Shown here: piece after piece, positions 27,640 through 35,113 of the stretch | Position numbering within the stretch: the stretch's first letter is position 1 | Layout: the number at the start of each line of letters is the position of its first letter | From: Bacteroidota bacterium | Lineage (GTDB): Bacteria > Bacteroidota > Bacteroidia > 2-12-FULL-35-15 | Length of the DNA stretch: 64,000 nucleotides | Assembly (NCBI GenBank): GCA_016707685.1 | Contig: JADJHE010000008.1 | Span: 62,001-126,000, forward strand | Direction: 5' to 3' | Notes under the pieces: model-generated | The model's database searches: none | What the model saw: the letters and a program-made list of their open reading frames with translations, nothing else | What the model was told of the DNA's origin: nothing | Translations under genes and position numbers: made by a program

Positions 27640-29628
27640 ATGAGAAAAAATTTAAAAATAAACATGACAACAAAAGCCTTTAAGGCTTTTGCTGTATTAG
27701 GATTGTTGCTTTGTACATTTAATAATGTGCAATCGCAAACAGCTGATGCTGGATTTGACCAAACAATTTGTGAAGGATCGTCTACTTCAATTGGTGGATC
27801 TCCAACTGCATCAGGTGGACTCGCTCCATACACATATTCTTGGGCTCCATCAACCGGCTTGAACTCCCCGGTTGTTGCTAATCCAATTGCAAACCCAACT
27901 GTTACAACAACTTATACGGTGACCGTTATTGATGCAAATGCTACAGCAACCTCGGATGTAATTACCGTTACAGTTAATCCTTTGCCATCTTCAGTTACGG
28001 CTAACTCAAACACTCCTGTTTGTGATGGTAGTCAATTGTTTTTATCGGGATCAGCAGCAGGAGGCACAACATTTAGCTGGGCTGGACCAAATGGTTTCAC
28101 GTCAACGCTGCAAAATGCACAAATTAATCCAGTATCAACTTTAGCTGCTGGAACCTATACTTTTACAGCTGTTTCTGCTTTTGGTTGTGCAACTAGTGCA
28201 ACTACCAATGTTTTTGTTTCAGCATTGCCTGTTGTAACAATAGCATCAACCACAAATGTAACATGTAATGGTTTGTCAGATGGAACAGCTACCGCAAATG
28301 CAACAGGTGGTGTTGGTCCATATACTTATTCTTGGTCTCCATCTGCAAATACGACTCAAGTTGCAGTTGGCTTAGCTGCGGGAGCTTACACTGTTTATGC
28401 AACTGATTTAAATGGATGTTCATCGCTAGCAAATACAACCATTACTGAACCAACAGCGATTAATTTAAGTGCACCTTATCCAACAGCTTGTTTAGGAGAT
28501 TCAACTCTTATCAATTCTTCAATTAGTGGTGGTATTCCTCCTTATACCTATGTATGGGATCAGGGAGGATTTTATTACTACACACCTTCAATAAATATTG
28601 CTCCTGCTAGTTCGGTTACATTTACACTTACAGCTACTGATGCAAATGGATGTACAGCATATACCTACACAGGTCTTACTGTTAATCCTTTAAAAGATAT
28701 AGATGGAACAATCGATTATTCTGGAGGAGCTCTAATAAATGGCGGAACAGCAGTATTGTTTAATTGGTATCCAAATTTTACAATATTCGACACGGTTCAG
28801 ACTTATCCAATAAACGCTGCTGGAGCATATATTTTTTCAGCAGTGTCATCAGGAAATTATTTAATAAAAATATTCCCAGATACATTGTTATATCCTTCCA
28901 CAGTACCAACCTATTTTGGAGATCAATATTTATGGACCTTGGCACAAGTTAAAAATCATGGTTGTGTTACAAATGATACTGCAAATATATTTATGGTTGA
29001 AGGCGTTACAGGTGTTGGTCCAGGAATGTTGCAAGGTACGGTATTAGAAGGTCCTGGTTTTGGTCGTTTAGAAGGAGATCCAATACCAGGAATTGATATT
29101 AAATTGGGACGAAATCCAGGTGGAGCATTGGTAGCACAAACAACAACCAATGCTACAGGACAATTTACATTTGATAATATTGATGTAAATGCTGCAGGCG
29201 AATACTATACAGTATATGTTGATTTACCCGGAAGAGAAAGAGATTCTACCTACAATGTAACTATTACAGCAATCGATACAACATTTAACCAATTGGATTA
29301 TGCGGTGGATAGCAATTCGGTATATCCGCTTAATCCTGTTAATGTGGGAATTAGTAATAGCGATCTTGCAAAAGAAAACAAATTTAACGTTTATCCAAAT
29401 CCGTTTAAAGGAACAACAACTGTTGCATACACTTTAAATACCGATGCTGATGTGCGTTTGGATGTTTATAATGTATTGGGTGTAAAGGTTCAATCCATTG
29501 TAAATACAAATCAACAAAAAGGCGAATTCAACTATAACCTGGATACTAATTTTAATTCGGGAATTTATTTTGTGAGTTTGACGATTAATGGTAAAACAAG
29601 CACACAAAGAGTCATAAAGATGGATTAG
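27640..29628 (+). CDS. T9SS-exported Ig/SprB-repeat protein
   Basis: 662 aa, intact. Signal peptide (from ATG 27640 or, more conventionally, 27664: MTTKAFKAFAVLGLLL ... VQSQ). Ig/PKD-like domains with GLAPYTYSWAPSTG, a SprB-type repeat around 205-275 (CNGLSDGTATANATGG, GPYTYSWSPS, YATDLNGC), the shared module at about 350-560 with YSGGALINGGTAVLFN and FGRLEGDPIPGIDIKLG, then a type A sorting domain at about 580-662. Probably a surface adhesin-like or structural protein; the ligand is unknown. Third of the tandem set, 2 bases after the previous gene. The stop is TAG, directly followed by a terminator. Confidence 0.9.
   Translation: MRKNLKINMTTKAFKAFAVLGLLLCTFNNVQSQTADAGFDQTICEGSSTSIGGSPTASGGLAPYTYSWAPSTGLNSPVVANPIANPTVTTTYTVTVIDANATATSDVITVTVNPLPSSVTANSNTPVCDGSQLFLSGSAAGGTTFSWAGPNGFTSTLQNAQINPVSTLAAGTYTFTAVSAFGCATSATTNVFVSALPVVTIASTTNVTCNGLSDGTATANATGGVGPYTYSWSPSANTTQVAVGLAAGAYTVYATDLNGCSSLANTTITEPTAINLSAPYPTACLGDSTLINSSISGGIPPYTYVWDQGGFYYYTPSINIAPASSVTFTLTATDANGCTAYTYTGLTVNPLKDIDGTIDYSGGALINGGTAVLFNWYPNFTIFDTVQTYPINAAGAYIFSAVSSGNYLIKIFPDTLLYPSTVPTYFGDQYLWTLAQVKNHGCVTNDTANIFMVEGVTGVGPGMLQGTVLEGPGFGRLEGDPIPGIDIKLGRNPGGALVAQTTTNATGQFTFDNIDVNAAGEYYTVYVDLPGRERDSTYNVTITAIDTTFNQLDYAVDSNSVYPLNPVNVGISNSDLAKENKFNVYPNPFKGTTTVAYTLNTDADVRLDVYNVLGVKVQSIVNTNQQKGEFNYNLDTNFNSGIYFVSLTINGKTSTQRVIKMD
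27672..27690 (+). other. Terminator-like palindrome in signal-peptide codons (copy 2)
   Basis: Identical 19-base palindrome aaaagcctttaaggctttt encoding KAFKAF, here between two tandem genes and early in the second. Confidence 0.6.
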
Positions 29629-29640
29629 TTTTCATAAAAA

Positions 29641-29684
29641 AAAGAAAAGCCCAATCCATCATTTGGATTGGGCTTTTCTTTTTT
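29641..29684 (+). terminator. Terminator of the tandem T9SS gene set
   Basis: aagcccaatcca / ttggattgggctt stem with flanking A- and T-runs, 12 bases after the stop of the last T9SS gene. Confidence 0.88.
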
Positions 29685-29706
29685 ATCTAAAATCCATTAA
29701 AAAATA

Positions 29707-29714
29707 TAATTTTG
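29707..29714 (+). promoter_or_regulatory. Promoter -7 box of asnS
   Basis: TAATTTTG fits TAnnTTTG. It overlaps the longest possible start (TTG 29712) and so argues for the ATG at 29736. Confidence 0.65.
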
Positions 29715-29735
29715 TACTCGAATAAAAAATACATA

Positions 29736-31178
29736 ATGGAAACCTTAAAAAGAACAAAAGTGAAAGAGCTGTTAGATTCAACAGCATTTGGAAGCACAGT
29801 AACAGTGAAAGGATGGGTACGAACTTTTCGTAACAATCAATTTATTGCTATTAATGATGGTTCTACCATAAATAATATTCAAGCTGTTGTTGATTTTGAA
29901 AACACAGATGAAACACTTTTAAAACGCCTTACTACTGGTGCAGCAATTAGCATTACTGGAGAGTTAATTGAATCGTTGGGGAAAGGACAAAAAGTGGAGG
30001 TGAAAGTAAAACACCTGGAAATATTGGGGGATAGTGATGCCGAAAAATTTCCATTGCAACCGAAAAAACACAGCTTAGAGTTTTTGCGCGAAATAGCACA
30101 TTTACGTTTTCGTACAAACACATTTAATGCAGTATTTAAAGTGCGCCATTCATTAGCATTTGCAATACATCAATTTTTTAATGAAAGAGGATTTGTATAC
30201 ATGCATACGCCTATTATTACAGCTTCGGATGCAGAAGGTGCTGGTGAAATGTTCCGCGTAACTACCTTGGATTTTGATAATCCTCCTCGCACGGAAGAAG
30301 GACAAATTGATTTTAAACAAGATTTTTTTGGTAGATCAACCAATCTTACTGTTAGTGGTCAGTTAGAGGGAGAACTTGCTGCAATGGCATTTGGTGATAT
30401 ATACACCTTTGGACCAACATTCCGTGCCGAAAATTCAAATACAACGCGTCACTTGGCAGAGTTTTGGATGATAGAGCCAGAGATGGCGTTCTATGATTTA
30501 AAAGACAACATGCAACTTGCAGAAGATTTGTTGAAGTATGTTATAAAACATGCAATGGCAACTTGTGCAGATGAAATTGAATTTTTGAAAAACAGATTGC
30601 TAGAAGAAGAAAAACAAAAACCTCAAGATGAACGTTCCGAGCTAGATTTAGTTTCTAAATTAAATTTTTGTTTAGATAACAACTTTGAACGTTTAACCTA
30701 TACCGAAGCAATTGAAATTTTAAAAAATTCAACACCTAACAAAAAGAAAAAATTTAAATACTTAATTGAGTCTTGGGGTGCTGATTTACAAAGTGAACAC
30801 GAGCGTTATTTAGTTGAAAAGCATTTCAAAAAACCTGTAATTCTTACAGATTATCCAAAGGACATAAAATCGTTTTACATGCGTCAAAATGAGGATGGAA
30901 AAACAGTTGCTGCCATGGATATATTATTCCCAGGTATTGGTGAAATAATAGGAGGCTCTCAGCGTGAGGAGCGTTTAGACTTATTGGAAAAACGTATGCA
31001 TGAAATGCACATCCCAACAGAAGAATTGTATTGGTATTTAGATACGCGTAGATTTGGAACAGCGCCACATGCGGGATTTGGATTAGGTTTTGAGCGCTTG
31101 GTTTTATTTGTAACGGGCATGACTAACATTCGTGACGTAATTGCTTTTCCTCGCGCACCTAAAACAGCTGAATTCTAA
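29736..31178 (+). CDS. asnS: Asparaginyl-tRNA synthetase
   Basis: 480 aa. Charges tRNA-Asn. An N-terminal OB-fold anticodon-binding domain (about 15-115; VKGWVRTFRNNQFIAIND) is followed by a class II catalytic core: motif 2 FRAENSNTTRHLAEFWM near 229-245 and motif 3 GFGLGFERLVLF near 447. The EPEMAF and ENSNTTRH features favour AsnRS over AspRS. Start chosen at METLKRTKV because the -7 box sits over the longer TTG start. Confidence 0.95.
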   Translation: METLKRTKVKELLDSTAFGSTVTVKGWVRTFRNNQFIAINDGSTINNIQAVVDFENTDETLLKRLTTGAAISITGELIESLGKGQKVEVKVKHLEILGDSDAEKFPLQPKKHSLEFLREIAHLRFRTNTFNAVFKVRHSLAFAIHQFFNERGFVYMHTPIITASDAEGAGEMFRVTTLDFDNPPRTEEGQIDFKQDFFGRSTNLTVSGQLEGELAAMAFGDIYTFGPTFRAENSNTTRHLAEFWMIEPEMAFYDLKDNMQLAEDLLKYVIKHAMATCADEIEFLKNRLLEEEKQKPQDERSELDLVSKLNFCLDNNFERLTYTEAIEILKNSTPNKKKKFKYLIESWGADLQSEHERYLVEKHFKKPVILTDYPKDIKSFYMRQNEDGKTVAAMDILFPGIGEIIGGSQREERLDLLEKRMHEMHIPTEELYWYLDTRRFGTAPHAGFGLGFERLVLFVTGMTNIRDVIAFPRAPKTAEF

Positions 31179-31205
31179 AAAAAACAATCTAATATTTGAC
31201 AAATA

Positions 31206-31238
31206 AAGCCCCTTTAAAAAAATTAGAGGGGCTTTTTT
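31206..31238 (+). terminator. Terminator of asnS
   Basis: agcccct / aggggct stem around an A-rich loop, followed by a T-run. Confidence 0.85.
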
Positions 31239-31274
31239 CTTTTTCTTATCTTTATTCGTTCTTAAAAAATAGCC

Positions 31275-34200
31275 TTGAAGCAAATTAGTAAAATAATATC
31301 CCTTTTTCTTTTATTCACAAACATTTTTTTTGTGAATGCACAAACATTCGACTTTCGTAATTTCAATGTAGAAGATGGTTTGGCGCAGTCGCAAGTTTTG
31401 TCGATGTGCCAAGATCGTCATGGGAACATCTGGTTTGGAACAAATAGTGGAGGTGTAAGTAAGTATGATGGAAACAAGTTCACAAATTATACTGAAAACG
31501 ATAGCCTTGTAAACAACGTTGTTTTTTCAATTGCCGAAATAAAAAATGGAAATATTCTTTTTGGTACCAATGGTGGCTTAAGTGTATTCAATGGGAAAAC
31601 ATTTAAAAATTATACCGACAAAACAGGCTTGCCACATAGTCGCGTATTTAAAATAATGCAAGATAACAATGGTACAGTTTGGCTGGGGACAAGCAAAGGT
31701 GTTTGCAATTATATAAATGGCAAAATAGTCCCGTTTACAATGGATACACTCTTATCCAAATCAAACATTTTTACTATTTATTGTGACCAATCAAATAACA
31801 TTTGGTTTGGAACCATTGAAAATGGATTGATTAAATACAATGCAACTACTAAGCGTTTTTCTTATTTCACAAAAGAAACAGGATTGAGAAATAATTTTGT
31901 TCGTTCAATAGGTGAAGATATTCAAGGGAACATATATGTGGGAACTGTTTCTGGTATAAATAAAATAAATGGACCTGGCGTGGTTCAAAAAGTAAATATT
32001 CCAGGAGAAGAAAATGTGGCATTCACTTCTATTATTTCCGATAACAAAAACAATTTATGGTTTGCTACGAACGAAGGAATTTATAAATACAATGGTGTTG
32101 CACATCGTAAGTACAAGGATAAAAATGGCTTGGCAAGCAATAATTTATTGTGTGGTTTTAAAGACAGAGAAGGCAACTTTTGGTTTGGAACAGATGGCTT
32201 TGGCGTGTCAAAGTTTAGTTCTGAGGCATTTACATCCTACAGCGTAAAAGACAGCTTGCCCGGTGATTACATTTCAACAATCTTTCAGGATAGCAAAAAG
32301 AATATATGGCTAGGCGTTAAAAATTTTGGAGTGGTTAAATTTCAGGATGGGAAGCACATCAATTATAAAATTGATGTAAAGCAATTAAAAAATTCATTGA
32401 AGGACAATCATGTTCAGGCAATTGCAGAAGACAAAAATGGAGTCATTTACTTTGGTACCAAAACAGGATTAAGTGTTTTTGATGGTGCCAATTTTAAAAA
32501 TTACAATATTAAAGATGGTGTTTCGGACGATGATAATATTTATTCAATTATTATTGATAAGCAAAATCGCATTTGGATTGGAACAGGAAATGGAGTACAT
32601 AATTTTGTAAATGACAAATTTGTTCCAGTTGAAATTATTAATAAAGTAAAAACGGATAGAGGAAATTTACCAGTTTATTCAATACTTGAAGATAGAAGTG
32701 GTAATATTTGGTTTGCTAGTGAGAATGGTGCAATCAAGTACAACGGAAAATCTGTTGAGCGTTATAATAAAGCAAATGGGTTAATTGATAAGCGTGTTAC
32801 AACAATTGTTCAAGATAAAAAAGGTCACCTTTGGTTTGGAACGGATGAAGGTGTTTTCGAATATAATTATACTTCTTTTCAGCAAATTGGTGAAAATGAA
32901 GGCTTGGCTTCCAATAAAGTGTACTTGATGTTGCTTGATGGAAACAACCTTTGGGTTGGTACTAACAAAGGCTTAGATAAAGTTGATTTGGATGTTTATT
33001 ATTCAGCAAATAAATTTGAAATTAAACATTATGGAAAAGAAGAAGGCTTAAATGGTGTAGAATGTAATTCGAACTCTACTTTTAAAGATGCAGATGGAAA
33101 TTTGTGGTTTGGTACAATCAAAGGAACTACCGTTTATAATCCACGATTTGATAAAACGAACAGGGAAGAAGCCTTAACGCGCATTACTGGTATTCGATTA
33201 TTTTTCCAAAATGCAGAAGCAGACCTCGAAAAATATGCCGAATCAATCGATAGCATTAATCACTTGCCCTATAATTTAGTTTTACCATACGATAAAAATC
33301 ACATTACATTTGATTTTATAGGTATTTGTATTACAAATCCTAACAAGGTAAAATATCAGTTTAAATTAGAAGGTGCTGATGAAGATTGGTTTCCTCCTAC
33401 CTCCAAAACAGAAGCAACTTATTCTTCACTACCTGCTGGTGAATATACATTCCATTTAAAAGCTATGAACAATGATGGTATTTGGAATTCAAAAGATGTA
33501 ACATTTAAATTTACGATTTTACCTCCATGGTGGAAAACATGGTGGTTTTACACCATTGTTGGTTTAATTGCATTTGCTAGTGTTTATACATTCATCACCG
33601 TTCGAACACGCAACCTCCAAAAGGCAAAAATTGAATTGGAGCAGGAAGTTCAATTGCGTACACTTCAATTGCGTCAGGAGAAAGAAAAGGTTGAAGTTAT
33701 TAATCAGGAAGTTGTTGCTCAAAAAGCGATTATTGAAGCAAAGAACAATGACATTACTGATAGTATTAAATACGCGAAAAATATACAAGAAGCATTGTTG
33801 CCACCATTGCAAAATTTACATAAAGAATTTAGTGATGCATTTGTATTGTATTTACCAAAGGACATTGTAAGTGGTGATTTTTATTGGTTTGCAAAACGTA
33901 ATAAAAAACGTTTTATTGCTTCTGTTGATTGTACAGGACATGGTGTTCCTGGGGCATTCATGAGTATTGTTGGAAATACATTATTAAACGAGATTGTAAC
34001 AGAAAAAAACATTACATCTCCTGCAGAAATTTTAAATGAGTTACATGTAGGTGTAAAAACAGCCTTAAAACAAAGTGGCGATAGCGAAAATGAAAGACGC
34101 GATGGTATGGACATTGCATTGTGTTCATTAAATGAAGAAGGCACTATGTTAGAGTATGCTGGTGCCAATCGTCCATTGTGGATGTTTAGAAAAACAAAAA

Positions 34201-34529
34201 ATGGAGCAGAATCATTTGAAATGATTAAGGCAAATAAATTTCCGATTGGTGGTTTGGAAATGGAAAATGAAGTGAAGCGCACATTCACAAACCATGAAAT
34301 TCCTGTTGAAAAAGGGGATTTAGTGTATATTTTTTCGGATGGTTATGCCGATCAGTTTGGCGGTGAAAAAGGGAAAAAATTCATGGTGGGTAACATGCAA
34401 AAATTAGTAGCAGAAATCTACGAAAAGCCTATAAAAGAGCAAGAGCAATTATTATTGAAAAACTTTATTACTTGGAGAGGCGAACACGAACAAGTAGATG
34501 ATGTATTGGTTATAGGGTTTAGAGTATAA
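31275..34529 (+). CDS. Two-component-regulator propeller SpoIIE-type phosphatase
   Basis: 1084 aa, TTG start (no ATG occurs before the conserved region and the TTG gives a clean signal peptide, MKQISKIISLFLLF ... VNAQ). I count 14 Reg_prop repeats of the D..GN(I/L)WFGT type between about 35 and 630, enough for two seven-bladed propellers. A Y_Y_Y domain (about 664-750) ending LPPWWKTWW, one membrane helix (about 755-775), a coiled coil, and a SpoIIE/PP2C domain from about 825 (DIVSGDFYWF, DCTGHGVPGAFMS, FSDGYADQFGG) follow. This is a hybrid-two-component sensor with the kinase replaced by a phosphatase. Its C-terminal half closely resembles the truncated gene at the left window edge. Confidence 0.92.
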   Translation: MKQISKIISLFLLFTNIFFVNAQTFDFRNFNVEDGLAQSQVLSMCQDRHGNIWFGTNSGGVSKYDGNKFTNYTENDSLVNNVVFSIAEIKNGNILFGTNGGLSVFNGKTFKNYTDKTGLPHSRVFKIMQDNNGTVWLGTSKGVCNYINGKIVPFTMDTLLSKSNIFTIYCDQSNNIWFGTIENGLIKYNATTKRFSYFTKETGLRNNFVRSIGEDIQGNIYVGTVSGINKINGPGVVQKVNIPGEENVAFTSIISDNKNNLWFATNEGIYKYNGVAHRKYKDKNGLASNNLLCGFKDREGNFWFGTDGFGVSKFSSEAFTSYSVKDSLPGDYISTIFQDSKKNIWLGVKNFGVVKFQDGKHINYKIDVKQLKNSLKDNHVQAIAEDKNGVIYFGTKTGLSVFDGANFKNYNIKDGVSDDDNIYSIIIDKQNRIWIGTGNGVHNFVNDKFVPVEIINKVKTDRGNLPVYSILEDRSGNIWFASENGAIKYNGKSVERYNKANGLIDKRVTTIVQDKKGHLWFGTDEGVFEYNYTSFQQIGENEGLASNKVYLMLLDGNNLWVGTNKGLDKVDLDVYYSANKFEIKHYGKEEGLNGVECNSNSTFKDADGNLWFGTIKGTTVYNPRFDKTNREEALTRITGIRLFFQNAEADLEKYAESIDSINHLPYNLVLPYDKNHITFDFIGICITNPNKVKYQFKLEGADEDWFPPTSKTEATYSSLPAGEYTFHLKAMNNDGIWNSKDVTFKFTILPPWWKTWWFYTIVGLIAFASVYTFITVRTRNLQKAKIELEQEVQLRTLQLRQEKEKVEVINQEVVAQKAIIEAKNNDITDSIKYAKNIQEALLPPLQNLHKEFSDAFVLYLPKDIVSGDFYWFAKRNKKRFIASVDCTGHGVPGAFMSIVGNTLLNEIVTEKNITSPAEILNELHVGVKTALKQSGDSENERRDGMDIALCSLNEEGTMLEYAGANRPLWMFRKTKNGAESFEMIKANKFPIGGLEMENEVKRTFTNHEIPVEKGDLVYIFSDGYADQFGGEKGKKFMVGNMQKLVAEIYEKPIKEQEQLLLKNFITWRGEHEQVDDVLVIGFRV

Positions 34530-34547
34530 TGGAAAGATCAAAGAATA

Positions 34548-34579
34548 AAAAAGCCGAGAAAAATTTTCTCGGCTTTTTT
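34548..34579. terminator. Bidirectional terminator
   Basis: aaaaagccgagaa / ttctcggcttttt stem between the propeller phosphatase and the convergent haaO. Confidence 0.87.
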
Positions 34580-34581
34580 AT

Positions 34582-35106
34582 TTATTTTATAATTGCGGGT
34601 GGTTCCATTTCGTGTCCACATTTTTTACAAGTTCGTAATTCTTTACTACCGTAAAAATATTCAAAGGTTTCTTGGAATTGTGTCATGATGTTTGTTAACG
34701 AAAAATATTTTTCATACAACTTGTTGTTGCACTTTTCACAAAACCATAACAAGCCATCTTTTTCATCTGCTCTACGTTTACGCTCCATTACCAATCCAAC
34801 TGTATTAGCTCCGCGTCCTGGACTATGGGGAACACGAGGCGGCAATAAAAAGATTTCACCTTCTTTAATTTGTACTGGAACAGCCTTGTCATCTTCTTGA
34901 ATGACAACTGTAATATCTCCTTCTAATTGGTAAAAAAATTCTTCGCTTTCATTGTAGTGATAATCTTTACGTGAGTTGGGTCCACCAACTACCATTACAA
35001 TAAATTCTGTGTCTTCGTAAACAACTTTATTGCTTACAGGTGGTTTTAAAAGATGACGATTATCGTCAATCCATTTTTTGAAATTAATAGGTCTAATTAC
35101 TGACAT
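34582..35106 (-). CDS. haaO: 3-hydroxyanthranilate 3,4-dioxygenase
   Basis: 174 aa, the bacterial/fungal size class. Opens the ring of 3-hydroxyanthranilate in the kynurenine pathway towards quinolinate (NAD) or further catabolism. Iron ligands are visible as His50, Glu56 and His94 (KDYHYNESEEFFYQLEGD and PPRVPHSPGR), with Arg46 in the substrate site. The C-terminal rubredoxin-like iron site has Cys123/Cys126 and Cys160/Cys163. No other kynurenine-pathway gene is in the window. It starts 7 bases after the TonB-dependent receptor stop on the same strand, so the two may be co-transcribed. Confidence 0.95.
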   Translation of the reverse strand: MSVIRPINFKKWIDDNRHLLKPPVSNKVVYEDTEFIVMVVGGPNSRKDYHYNESEEFFYQLEGDITVVIQEDDKAVPVQIKEGEIFLLPPRVPHSPGRGANTVGLVMERKRRADEKDGLLWFCEKCNNKLYEKYFSLTNIMTQFQETFEYFYGSKELRTCKKCGHEMEPPAIIK

Positions 35107-35113
35107 AATTTTA

